NCBI GenBank assembly: GCA_903813345.2 | Contig: CAIIXF020000010.1 | Location: 19,729,181-19,793,180, forward strand | Source: Owenia fusiformis | Taxonomy: Eukaryota; Annelida; Polychaeta; Sabellida; Oweniidae | Direction: 5' to 3' | DNA length: 64,000 bases | In this document: positions 11,524 to 23,439 of the stretch, piece after piece | Layout: every line of letters starts with the position of its first letter | How positions within the stretch are numbered: the stretch's first letter is position 1 | Program-made: the position numbers and the translations under genes | The notes under the pieces: model-generated | Databases searched by the model: none | Seen by the model: only the letters and a program-made list of their open reading frames with translations | Told to the model about the DNA's origin: nothing

Positions 11524-12162
11524 GTTTTATTCGGATGTTTACATCTTGTTCAGTTATACACAAGTCAAAAACAGTATGAAACCCATAGCAAGTTGACATT
11601 TACATATATACATGTATATTAATTCCCTTGCTGTAAACAGATGGTACACATTATACTTTTTATATATTGTTTATTTATATTAACAAAATAACAGGGTGAC
11701 ATGAAATTTCTCATAAGAGATTTTAAAATCAATTCTCAAATTCAATTTTTACATCATCAGAAGGTCAAGTTAGTCTTAGAATTCTCATAAGATAACTATA
11801 AAAATTATCATCAGATCTTAACCAAAAACTAAATAAAAGAAGAGCAAACAAGAAATGTTATTCACCAATCGCCAACAATCGGGAACTGATTTAGATAAGA
11901 ATCAATGTTACCTCAAGGGGAATGCTCAATGAAAAGAACAATTGAAAAAGTGAAAATGAGAAACTTCTTAGATGTTAAGAGCTGATTTACATTCAACTAG
12001 CAAGTTGAACAATTATATGCATCAGAGCACTCTGGATTTATCAATTTCCTAATAAAAAGCTTGAAGAACTGATATAAAATTGCCAAGTAGATTTTCTTAC
12101 TTATTCAAAGTAAATAGCTGACTTAGGCTATGAAGATTCAGATTTTCATAGATACCTGAAAA

Positions 12163-12240
12163 AACGAACGGGTAGAAGGGACAGACGAACAAACAGACTG
12201 CTTTTCTATATCCTTACGAAATTCATTCTGTGGGATAGTA
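12163..12240. repeat. Dispersed repeat (GGACAGACG...CTATATCC type)
   Basis: Carries AGGGACAGACGAACAAACAG followed by CTTTTCTATATCCTTACGAA. Relatives at 25380-25513, 27130-27215 and 29330-29402. Family of unknown type, no coding sense. Confidence 0.45.
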
Positions 12241-12850
12241 AAACTCCATAATTTTTTCACCATCTCTAAGACAAAACCTACCCTTAAATCATGCAAGAAT
12301 TTCAATAATTATCTTTATTATCAAAATATTGTTTTTATAGTAGCTCAGTATGTGATACAACTCATAATCATTACAGTAGACACGGTGACATTGGAGATTA
12401 CAGCATTGGAAGCCAATTTTAATCATCAAAGTTATACGTTAGTCCCTGGCTGGAATACAGCTTTCTTTAAGCCAACAACAAAAGAGCAATTTTCAAACAC
12501 CGCATCTTTAAGTTAATGATCTCTCATGACGTGGGAGTCAATGTATTTTACTTTCTAAATCCCAGCGGGAGTTGACATTTACTAAATCTTTTTATCTGTT
12601 TCTAAGATCCTTGTTAAAGCTTCAACTATTATATCATCTTCACACATCTGTTATACTGTAAATAAAAATAATTATTTGAGCTTTTAGAGGTGCTCAGATA
12701 CCAAATGACATTTCAAGCTTGCTTATTAGAAACCAGTCTCCAGCAGGGTTGCAATTAGATTTTTAAATCAATATTCCCCGACATTCATTGAATCAAGTAG
12801 AAATTGAGGAAATTCTCAAATTTCCTAATTTCAAAGGCCATTATGGTTTT

Positions 12851-12884
12851 CCCATGGGCTTTCAACTAGTTGAAAGCCCATGGG
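12851..12884. repeat. Perfect 34-bp palindrome
   Basis: Arms CCCATGGGCTTTCAACT and its exact reverse complement abut with no spacer, centred on ACTAGT. It could extrude a cruciform, or form a hairpin if transcribed. No gene adjoins it. Confidence 0.85.
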
Positions 12885-12999
12885 TTTCCCAAACGGATGG
12901 TTTTACTAAAACCAAAACAAAGTCCTCTGTATTTCAAAATAATGCACTGAATGAGCTTTATTTGTTTTGTTTCTTATTTCTTATATGATGAGTTTTAGG

Positions 13000-14580
13000 A
13001 AATAAATAATATACAGTGTAAGATTTAAAATTCTTTAATTTAAATCAATGGGTAGTTTCAATATGCCTTGATGTTGTTGGCCCAACATAATACATATCTT
13101 TTCTCTAGATTTTTTATATCGTACACCATTACACATTGTTAAACATACAAGTGCAAGCTTAAATGAACAAAAACAAAATAAGTTGATCAAACAACCAACA
13201 TTTACTTTGTATTTCTTTGAAGAAAACTTCCTTCAAATTGAATTATCTTTTTGTTTGTCTGCTAGGAAGCTTATGCAACATTTATGAGCAATGTCAATGT
13301 ATCATTATCTCCCAATGAATTCTTATTCATTCCATCTTTTAATTTGAGAACTAGTGATTTCCCATTTACAAAATATGTAAATATTCCCAAAGTCAGGCCA
13401 GCATTATCTTTGTACAGACAGGTCATGTATTTAAATCATGAAGTAATTAAAAAATCTATTATAGATTCCAGTTTGAATCCAAACCAAGAGAAACAGGACA
13501 GCCTTGTCGAATTAATTTCCCATCAACTGAAAAGATGTCCAAATCCAAGCAATTTTTCAAGTAAGACGATAATTAGTAAATGCGAGGTGTAAGAAAATTA
13601 AATGAGAAAAACATTTAGAAGCGATGGTGTAACACTGTGATTCAATGTAACGAAGATGTAAATATCATAAAGGAACAAAAGTCAATCTGAACAGGTTATT
13701 ATCTCCTAAGTAATACATTCACATGGAAAATAAAGACCATGAAAATATTGAATGCTAATACAGGTACCTTTTATTGTACCCTTTGCATTCGTTCGACTTC
13801 GCTTCTTAAAAAAGAGCTTCGTCTATAGTTTATAACTAGACTGCGTACAGGGTACTTTTATTAATTAAGCATTGATACAGGAAGGATGAAGATAATTGAT
13901 TTAAAGTCTTTCCGTTTTCACAATTGCCGTATCATGTACAGGATGTTAGGGATACTAAAGATTCCAACTATTTTTAGCTATAAATTCAGAGATTATGAAG
14001 ACGCACCAAATTAACATGATAGCTCTATTGTTTTTGTGATATAATTTTTTGAGATGTCCTTATTTACTCTCAAAAATCTGTTGTCTCTCCCTACTTTAGA
14101 CTACTTGCTCTCATAACAATTGTAATCTTATTATAGAGTGTTGAGTCATTCTTACACTCATCACATGTTTCTGTTTTGAGATGACATTTATGAGATGCAG
14201 ATGGGTATACTTTTCATATGATATAAATTATAACAATTCCAGCTAGAAAATATAAAGATCAAACATGCAACATTTTAGAAAAAACTTTGGGACTCATCAA
14301 ACAAAATCATTCAATACAAGGCTGAACAAAATACTATAACAAAACTGAAAAAAATAAGAATAATATATATGCACATCTTAAATTACAAAAAAAATATTTT
14401 AGAAAAATGAAAGATTGATATCGCCTCTATTATTTTATAACTTAATATTCCATAGACACACAACATTCGAACTCTAAAATCAATTTAATTGTCAACTTTA
14501 ATTTGTTTTTATCTTACAACTAATAGACTAATAAGAGGAGGGAAACCCCAGAGCTTAGGAGATGACAGACATAATTATGT
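13000..14580. other. Gene-free AT-rich stretch
   Basis: A 102-codon plus-strand ORF (13284-13592) is present but has no recognisable domain, no conserved-looking motif and coding-neutral AT-rich composition, so I do not call it a gene. Nothing else is supported. Confidence 0.5.
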
Positions 14581-14591
14581 CTCTTACTTAC

Positions 14592-14641
14592 CACTTTAGT
14601 TTGTTCGAATTTTCACCAGCTAGTTTCACAATACCACACAT
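14592..14641 (-). CDS. Weak candidate first coding exon
   Basis: Minus-strand ATG opens MCGIVKLAGENSNKLKW and meets GTAAGTAAG, a strong donor, but in phase 2 rather than the phase 0 of the other candidates. It could not join the same downstream exon in frame. Listed because of the donor strength and the VKL echo of candidate A. Confidence 0.2.
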
Positions 14642-15164
14642 CGTTGTGATGTTTCAATTGATGTTAGCATATTCCTTACCCATTTCTTTATCGTGATATG
14701 AAATAACAAGCTTTGATGTTGACTAACATGCCAGATATTAACATAATATTATTCGAAGCGTTTTTTTGAAATTTTGAAACTGCCATTGAATGACGACATT
14801 TGTCTGTCGATTTGACCAATCAGCAACGATGTCATCTCGATAACATTTACATCATAAACATATGTCATCTCTAAAACATGGGGTTTCTACCCCTCTTAGG
14901 CTATACAATATATCTTATAATAGAAAGTCTCACAGGATATTTCGTGAATATATCCTATAATATACAATCTCACACATCATCCATCAATTGATAACACTTA
15001 TCATTATAAATTGGATACAGTCTACTGTTGGAGCACTTTAATGAGGATATATTATCACGATGTCAGGGGACTGATAATATGTCTGCAAAGTACAGCAAAG
15101 CATTAACACGAAAATATCACCACCTGCCATTTGTTACATTTGTTACAGATACCAAATAATAGCC

Positions 15165-15302
15165 ATCTGACATGAATCAGATCCAACTTTTTGGGGTCAC
15201 TGTGTATATATTAACATTTCTGATGTTGACTCCTAGATGCCAGAAGCAATCTGACATGAATCAGATCCAACTTTTTGGGGTCACCATGTATATATTAACA
15301 TA
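15165..15302. repeat. Near-tandem duplication, ~80-bp spacing
   Basis: CATCTGACATGAATCAGATC plus CAACTTTTTGGGGTCAC and TGTATATATTAACAT occur at 15167 and again at about 15246. Only a few substitutions separate the copies. Non-coding. Confidence 0.8.
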
Positions 15303-16899
15303 GAACAAGACTCATCATTCACATTCCAGTGAATCTGCGTCATAATAAAGGTAACCTTGCCATGATCAATCAACATTGCCATTATAAAAATGTGATCATA
15401 TCACATTAAAACACATCCCTAATGAGTAAGATTAACTGGAGACTCTGATCGATGATCCATTTGAGACTAATTAAGATTTGCACTTTAGGGAGGGCATCCT
15501 AGTCTGAGACAGGTTTGATACAAAGTTGGCCTATAATATCAATGTTTTGAACAATTGTCATGTTGTCAATTTGGCAAATTACATTTGAATTTAAAGTTTT
15601 TAAGCATCTATCATTGAGTGTTTCCTTTCTATCTGGTTAGAAATTTAGATGATTGAGGAAAAAACCAAGATATAGTACAAGACTTTCGGACTCTTAGCAT
15701 GTATCATTTGAGACCATGTGACCCAAGGTCAACATCAAGATATTTCAAGGTCAATACTACTGCTATAAAGACCCAATACAAGAGTCTGGGAATAATAAAT
15801 GTTATTTATAAGAGCAGATGGCGCAGGAATAATTCTTTGTTGTATAAAATAAGGGAAAACAATTATGAATAATGTTCGATAAAATAACAAGACTCAATAA
15901 CAAATCTGACAGCCTTAACTGCCCAACTTTTCCCTGATGCAATATATTTGAATCATGTTCTGACTTTAACATGCACATTACATAATTATCAATGCTATAA
16001 ACCATTGCAATTTCCTTCTGATGGGGATTCCTAGATGTAACACTGACAAACAACAAATTGAGAACATGCTATTGTCTTTATACGGCATCCAGCATCTGAT
16101 TTCAATAGCGGCACTGAAGCCCAGCACTACTTTTGCGCTACTTCTGGTAATACCCCGATGCACAAATGAAATGAATTTCCTGTTAGTCTATGTCCCTAGA
16201 CAAGGCATTAACATGTAAAATGTCACTACCTACCTAGATGTAACACTGACAAACAACAAATTGAGAAATAGATTTTCTAACGTTTGAGTGTAACGAATCA
16301 GTTTGAAAATTACTTTAAGTATTACGGAAGGCGAAATGTTTATTGCGTAGCATTTTTATTAGGGTGATCGTAGGTGGTAAGTGAGTAGGGTATTCACGCT
16401 TGGAGTATTTCATTTGGACATGTGAATTATGTATGTAATGTAAGGTCATTCTCGGTTTACACGCAAGCAAGGTATGACAAAGTTACACAGGCAAGTGTTT
16501 TTAAGATATTTCATATTTGTTAAATTTTTCAAAATGCCAAACATTGCATTGTTAAGAACAGGTGTATCGTTTATCGAAGTCCTCGTATGTAACTCTGCTT
16601 CATTTCGGATCACGGGGCCGACTTTAAGTCGAGTACCTCCTCCCTCCTTAAAAGGGGGTTAAGGTTGGGTCACCGGAAGTTGAGAGATTTTCGATTTCAC
16701 CTCGTTTACTTCATGTAAGAATAACATTTGTTTTATTAATATTAATTGCATGTTACGAGCTTACCGTAAGTTCAGGAATGATAATAGCTTACCAATCATT
16801 TTGGAGTAAATGTAAGGCTGCCTCACCTGTTATTAAGGGTATTTACAGAGTAAAAAACATTTAGATATTATGTTAGAACTGATTTGAAAAAGTACACTA

Positions 16900-17170
16900 A
16901 CGCTGTCGGTCAGCTTAGTATAACGCTGTCGGTCAGCTTGGCTACTACGCCTTTACTTGTTGCTCAGAGCAAATATCGAGATTCACAAGTTTTCATAGAG
17001 TGTAACGCTGTCGGTCAGCTAGGCTACTACGCCTTTACGTATTGCTCAGATATGATTATTATGATTTACAGATTTAGTGTTTTACGCTGTCGGCCAGCCT
17101 GACTGCCGAGCAAAGCGAATATTACAGAATTTGATATTGACATTGTTCATGTACGATGCTGTCGGTCAGC
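16900..17170. repeat. Irregular array of five ACGCTGTCGGTCAGC motifs
   Basis: Copies at 16900-16914, 16923-16937, 17005-17019, 17084-17098 (one change) and 17158-17170 (core only). GCTG and CAGC arms make each a short hairpin. Several are followed at a fixed interval by TTGCTCAGAGCAA-type sequence, a second small inverted repeat. Spacing varies (23, 82, 79 and 72 bp), unlike a simple satellite. Confidence 0.75.
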
Positions 17171-18429
17171 AAAAAATGTTGCTCAGAGTAACATTCAGAT
17201 GTTGAAATTTGTGATATGGAACGGGATGTATAGTTGCTTGATGTAAATGGACTGATGAATAAATGTCATACTCGCCCACAAGGCCATTACTATTTGAAAG
17301 TTAATTTGGTAGTTGTGTTCTATGTTTTTGGTAAACGTGGAGTTTAGTTTACTTAACATGCTATTGTCTTCACACGAAATCCAGAAATGTTGACTACTGC
17401 CTACTCACCACCAAATGCCGAACATTGTCCACAAAAACGTTGGAGAGCATAACAACATGCCACCACTCGTGATGGTGTCATAAAAACAGTAAGATGAAAC
17501 ATAATATACTGTACAATGTATGTGCATAATGATAGAAGTATAATGTCATACATGTATATGATTCACATCATTTTCCGAGGCATTATATGAAGAGATAAAC
17601 ATCATGACCAAGAGTCCTTATCAAACAACATTGTGCAACTTGAATATTTACAATAATTGATAAAATAAAAAGTAAAAAAATAAAAAATGCTCTAAAGTTT
17701 AAAGAGTTTAACCAATTCTGACCTTATCAACAGATTCTAATGATGGCATGACTTGTCATCTAAATGCTCTACTCAGTTCAGGAATACCAGAGATTTAACA
17801 CAATTAATTTTACAAATTACTTCTAAGAGGGTTTTTGTGGCATCATAAAAGTCAACATTACTAAAAATACAAATCTGTTTATTACTCAAATGACCAATTC
17901 TCACATCTTAAGTGCCAATCTTATATAGTCTTTTGCAGGGTCACAATAGCTTTGACAAAAATAAATTGTAAGAATAGATAATAGTTTCTTTTTTTGTGTT
18001 ATTACACATTACCTCCCTGATTGTGAAAATGATTTTTTTCTGAAGGCATCTGATAAAAATATCATTCTTGGAAAATCAACCTATTAATAACCATAAAAGG
18101 ATTTCTACATTAGGAAGTCATCACCTCTTTCCATAAATCACAATTCATCATATCAAAATTTATTTTATTACAATGTGATTTAAACTAAAAGCAAAATGAA
18201 GATAGTCCATCATTTACAGGTTACATGTCAAGTGAGTCTGTAACCTCAGGGTTACAGTCTAGCATATCAATGAGTCAAGGCATTTACATGCAAAATGCAA
18301 CCAACTGCCATATGTTATAAACGCTGAATGCCAATGGCAAACACAATCCACAAAAAGTTGGAGACAAAAACAAGATATTATCACTTGTGGTAATAATTAT
18401 AGTAAAACTCCCTCTAAAGAAGTGTAATC

Positions 18430-18955
18430 AAAATATATTGGGGATATCACAATTTTTGTCAGTCTTATTTGACAACGGTTGCATCAACCATTGTCCAAGG
18501 ATCATTTGAATGTTGTATATATCACTCATGATAAGTCTCCATATCTGACGAGCTTTGCTCATTCTGATACCCCATCATCATATCTTTCTATATTAGGGAT
18601 ATCACATCTTTTTGTCATTCCTATATGCCAATGATTCTGTCAACCATAGTTCTATGGTTGTGTCAACCATTGTCCAAGGATCATTTGAATGTTGTATATA
18701 TCATTCACGATAATAATCCATATCTGACGAGCTTTGCTCATTCTGATACCCCATCATCATATCTTTCTATATTAGGGATATCACATCTTTTTGTCATTCC
18801 TATATGCCAATGATTCTGTCAACCATAGTTCTATGGTTGTGTCAACCATTGTCCAAGGATCATTTGAATGTTGTATATATCACTCACTTCATATCTGACT
18901 AGTTTTGCTCATTCTGCTACTCCATCATCATCTTTCTGTTTTTGATAAACTTCTA
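18430..18955. repeat. Tandem repeat, 179-bp unit, ~2.8 copies
   Basis: TCAACCATTGTCCAAGGATC starts at 18484, 18663 and 18842, a period of exactly 179 bp. Units share TCTGACGAGCTTTGCTCATT and GGATATCACATCTTTTTGTC. The last unit is cut short and more diverged. Non-coding. Confidence 0.85.
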
Positions 18956-18959
18956 CCGA

Positions 18960-20160
18960 TAAAAGGCTATGAACTCTCACAATAAGTGTTACTAGCTTTG
19001 GGCATTTTGTCAGATCTCATCTGACCTAACACCAGTTCTCCATTAAAGTGAGTGGTTATTGATCTACATAGATCTCTAGCAGTCTCGTTTATGTAATGAA
19101 AGACACAAATTGCAACGGATCCCTTCTCAAGCATATTGTCAATATTTTCTATTGAGGTAAATAATTGTTCCAGAGTAAAATAACAACTTTGCAAATAAAA
19201 TGCAGATTTGATATTGGCATTTCAATGTCTAGAAACAAGTCAAGATGACTTATTTCAACAGTAACTCAATACCGTTTCAATACCATATATTTTTTATCTA
19301 ATTCTTCAATCAAGGTGCCTAATTATCAAATACCCATTTTCATGTTTATTTCTATTCATAAAATCAGAAAGGAAATCAAAATATTTGAAAGATCAAACTA
19401 TGATATGCATTTATAAGGAGCTTTACATACTTTTTGGTATTCTCTAAAATCAGTGATGTCTATTATACCTACCAAGTAAATACTGCACCCATTTGGAATT
19501 TTGCAAATAAGGTTGTAATCACCTGAAGACCATTATGCAATCACTTGAAAATGAGAAAAAATCATGAAAATTGGTCTATTTTGACTGGAATTGTGAAAAT
19601 GAGATTTTCCATTTAATTTATGAAAAACTTCAGAGGAAGAACACTGAAAAGGAAAGACCATGCAAAAGGGTGAATCCCAAGATCCCATAATCCCACTCCC
19701 TCATGTATCACCCTTAGGCTGACACTTTCAGATGCTTTAATCATGTTAATAGATGACATTTTACCTCAATGCTTCTTATAACTCCTCCAGGATTAGGGGA
19801 TGGTTTACGGTAATTAACAAATCATCTATTTTTGTTTTCTTGATCTAAACTTGCTGAGAAAGATTTCCGGGTTTAGTCTCAATGCCACACAATGTGAAAA
19901 TCTTATTTACATATTGGAGCTAGTATGACGGGAACAACTCTCTCAAGAGAACAGACTTTTAGAGTGACAACTTTAAGAGGTGAGAACACCTAACATCTAG
20001 TGAAGTGAATATCTGTACTGAACAATTAGGTGAACAAAGTGAACAATTGGGTGTCAAAGTAAAAACCTATCTCGAGTGAATGTAGCTAGCGAGAACTGAA
20101 TACCTTCAGGCCATCATTTTTGCGTGATTTCTTAACTAGCCAAATAGTAAAATGCTTCAG
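18960..20160. other. Gene-free AT-rich stretch
   Basis: No domain-bearing ORF, splice-bounded exon or RNA gene recognised. GAACAATTAGGTGAACAAAGT-like repeated words at 19990-20080 hint at a decayed transposon. Confidence 0.4.
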
Positions 20161-20164
20161 TCAT

Positions 20165-20344
20165 GGGCGTAGCCAGGGGGTGCAATGGGTGCAATTGCAA
20201 TATTGATAAGGGGTTAAAATGCTTTGAATACACAATATACAATGTAAATTTTTAAAAATTTCTGGGGTGACCCCCCCCCTTTTTTCTTGCAGTGATGCAA
20301 ACCCAAACAATTGTACCCCCTTTGACAATTGCTGGCTCCGCCCC
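20165..20344. mobile_element. Small MITE, GGGCGTAGCCAG ends
   Basis: Left end GGGCGTAGCCAGGGGG and right end, inverted, GGGGCGGAGCCAGC form an imperfect terminal inverted repeat over about 180 bp. A diverged relative is at 39256-39476. GC-rich ends contrast with the AT-rich surroundings. Superfamily uncertain. Confidence 0.6.
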
Positions 20345-20921
20345 GGTAGGTTTCTATAAGATTAATGCCATCCTTCAACAAATGAAGATTCGTATTTCTA
20401 ATCTAATAACTAGAGCTAAATTATCATCCAAAATACTGTAATGACATTTCAGAAACCCCAGTAGACTGCATTGCAAGACGACAATGCAATGAATGTTGAT
20501 GTATTCCCCCAAGTGGCTGAAATATCAGGTTTGAGAAAACTCATTGCTCATATCAGCACATAATTGCCTTATATGGAATAGCGCCTTGTCTTTTTATGAA
20601 GACTCATAACTAACAATTTATTAATAATTTGAGTCATTGTGAAGTGGTTCCTACTTAGCAGAAAAAAATTATCATATATAGATTCAATAATCATTTCTTC
20701 AATTTCATTTAATCTAGACATCTCTTTTAATCAGGTAATTCATTTCTGTATAAGAAAAACAACATTATACAGCATCATATACATATAACAAAGTCAATCA
20801 TGTCCCCCTCCCCTCCACTCTCCATCGTTTCTCTCTCTTATCCTCCTCCCATCCCTTTCACTCAATAGTACTGTACAAACGGGTGCTGCACCTTGTTGAG
20901 AATTTGAAAAATAATCATGGA

Positions 20922-21231
20922 CCCAAATGAAGATCTACTTGCACCCAAATGAAGATCTACTTGCACCCAAATGATGATCTACTTGCACCCAAATGAAGAT
21001 CTACTTGCACCCAAATGAAGATCTACTTGCACCCAAATGAATATCTTCTTGCACCCAAATGAAGATCTACTTGCACCCAAATGAAGATATTCTTGCACCC
21101 AAATGAAGATCTACTTGCACCCAAATGAAGATCTACTTGCACCCAAATGAAGATCTACTTGCACCCAAATAAAGATCTAATTTCACCCAAATAAAGATCT
21201 AATTGCACCCAAATGAAGATCTACTTGCACA
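20922..21231. repeat. Minisatellite, 22-bp unit, 14 copies
   Basis: Unit CCCAAATGAAGATCTACTTG plus CA, with CCCAAAT recurring every 22 bp from 20922 to 21208. Most units are identical; the last three drift (AAATAAAGATCTAATTTC). Non-coding. Confidence 0.95.
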
Positions 21232-21870
21232 CAGCAATGAAGAATTATCTGCAGAATGTCTAGACATTAATCAGAATTGGTAAAGCTAAAAGTTCCAATT
21301 GAGAAAAAGCTTCAGAAAAATATCAGTATAATGCTGTTCTTCCATCTATTCTACATACTCGTATGTATGATCAGATATAAAAGATGCCTTCTCAAATGTG
21401 CTCTCTTTCTCAGGTTCTCAGGGTTCTCCTTAAATACATTACACGTTCTGCCATCTTTATTTCTTAAGTGTTAAATATGCTGTATGCATAATGCAGCAAA
21501 AATCCTTTTTACAGCATACTGGGTTCATTTAGGATCAAAATTACAGAGATACACATTATGTTCTTAGCCACCTACATAATTAGGGTGAGGAAAAATACCC
21601 ACATATAGTGTAATAGTCATCATTTGCTACAATAAATATGAGAAACGATAAGTACATCTTCATTTTTGTTCATTTATTATATAAATATGTTTAAAAAATG
21701 TGTCAACTCATGGAAATGTGAATATCCATATGTCAAATTTTCAAGTAGGTATATTTGTTCTATGTGGCTCAATACTTTTTAACAAAATGTGAATTAAGAC
21801 TCTAAAAAAGGCTGATCACTGATTGGTTGTTTTTCCCTTCCTATTTCCTTGATCAATGTATTTCTCCAAT

Positions 21871-22918
21871 TGAACTGAAACACGCTTCATTAATAAGAAT
21901 AATTTCAACTTTCTTTTCACACTCCCACACCCCATTCCCTTTCTGTTATATTGAGTTCTCGAGTCATTTGTTCTTTACATGGAACTGTCAATGCATCAAC
22001 CTGTGCATTGTTTATTAAATTGAACTGAAACACGCTTCATTAATGTGAATAATTTCAACTTTCTTTTCACACTCCCACACCCCATTCCCTTTCTGTTATA
22101 TTGATTTCTCGAGTCATTTGTTCTTTACATGGAACTGTCAATGCATCAACCTGTGCATTGTTTATTAAATTGAACTGAAACACGCTTCATTAATGAGAAT
22201 AATTTCAACTTTCTTTTCACACTCCCACACCCCATTCCCTTTCTGTTATATTGAGTTCTCGAGTCATTTGTTCTTTACATGGAACTGTCAATGCATCAAC
22301 CTGTGCATTGTTTATTAAATTGAACTGAAACACGCTTCATTAATGAGAATAATTTCAACTTTCTTTTCACACTCCCACACCCCATTCCCTTTCTGTTATA
22401 CTGAGTTCTCGAGTCATTTGTTCTTTACATGGAACTGTCAATGCATCAACCTGTGCATTGTTTATTAAATTGAACTGAAACACGCTTCATTAATGAGAAT
22501 AATTTCAACTTTCTTTTCACACTCCCACACCCCATTCCCTTTCTGTTATATTGAGTTCTCGAGTCATTTGTTCTTTACATGGAACTGTCAATGCATCAAC
22601 CTGTGCATTGTTTATTAAATTGAACTGAAACACGCTTCATTAATAAGAATAATTTCAACTTTCTTTTCACACTCCCACACCCCATTCCCTTTCTGTTATA
22701 TTGAGTTCTCGAGTCATTTGTTCTTTACATGGAACTGTCAATGCATCAACATGTGCATTGTTTATTAAATTGAACTGAAACACGCTTCATTAATGAGAAT
22801 AATTTCAACTTTCTTTTCACACTCCCACACCCCATTCCCTTTCTGTGATATTGAGTTCTCGAGTCATTTGTTCTTTACATGGAACTGTCAATGCATCAAC
22901 CTGTTCATTGTTTATTCC
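21871..22918. repeat. Satellite array, exact 150-bp unit, 7 copies
   Basis: TGAACTGAAACACGCTTCAT starts at 21871, 22021, 22171, 22321, 22471, 22621 and 22771, precisely 150 bp apart. Copies differ at only one to three positions, so the array is young or homogenised. The last unit breaks off at TGTTCATTGTTTATTCC. Frames are closed by stops and there is no sign of coding. Confidence 0.95.
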
Positions 22919-23275
22919 ATTCATCTGCTAACCGCCAGATCCATAATCTCCTAACTGCCAGATCCATAATCTCCTAACCGCCAGATCCATTACCTCCTAA
23001 CCGCCAGATCCATAATCTCCTAACCGCCAGATCAATTCCCTCTAACTGCCAGATCCATTCATCTCCTAACCACCAGATCCATTACCTCCTAACCGCCAGA
23101 TCCATAATCTCCAAACCGCCAGATCAATTCCCTCTAACCGCCAGATCCATTCATCTCCTAACCGCCAGATCCATTACCTCCTAACCACCAGATCCATTAC
23201 CTCCTAACCGCCAGATCCATTCATCTCCTAACCGCCAGATCTATTACCTCCTAACCGCCAGATCCATCAACCATC
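22919..23275. repeat. Minisatellite, ~22-bp variable unit (CTAACCGCCAGATCCAT)
   Basis: About 15 copies of CTCCTAACCGCCAGATCCAT with spacers ending TAATCT, TACCTC, TCATCTC or a shortened CCCT. It directly abuts the end of the 150-bp array. Higher-order blocks of several units recur. Confidence 0.9.
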
Positions 23276-23379
23276 CCATGAATCCAGCTCTAACAGGTAA
23301 CTTGATCAGTGAATTATCAACCTAATATTTTATTATATACAGTATTTTAATGAATAACAAATTAAAAGTGTCAACTTAC

Positions 23380-23433
23380 CAATTTAAGGCTCGACAGTGA
23401 GACAGATTTCTTGAGGCACCCTTCGACCGCCAT
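23380..23433 (-). CDS. Candidate alternative first coding exon C (18 codons)
   Basis: Minus-strand ATG in the context AAAATGGCG opens MAVEGCLKKSVSLSSLKL and runs into GTAAGTTG, a consensus splice donor, phase 0. It stands out from its surroundings by higher GC and even codon use. The KK..S..S.LKL pattern loosely resembles candidates A and B. It begins about 100 bp from the triple tandem array, which would lie in the following intron. Partner gene unknown. Confidence 0.45.
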
Positions 23434-23439
23434 TTTGAC

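Noticed and set aside
13284-13592. 102-codon plus-strand ORF
   Set aside because: No domain, no flanking promoter or splice signals, AT-rich coding-neutral composition; length is possible by chance in such DNA.
16785-16800. Another ATG-plus-donor candidate (ATGATTG/GTAAGC) on the minus strand
   Set aside because: Only two codons, phase 1, no promoter-like context; too weak to list.
20922-23275. CRISPR array
   Set aside because: Units are contiguous without unique spacers and the DNA is eukaryotic; these are minisatellites and a satellite.
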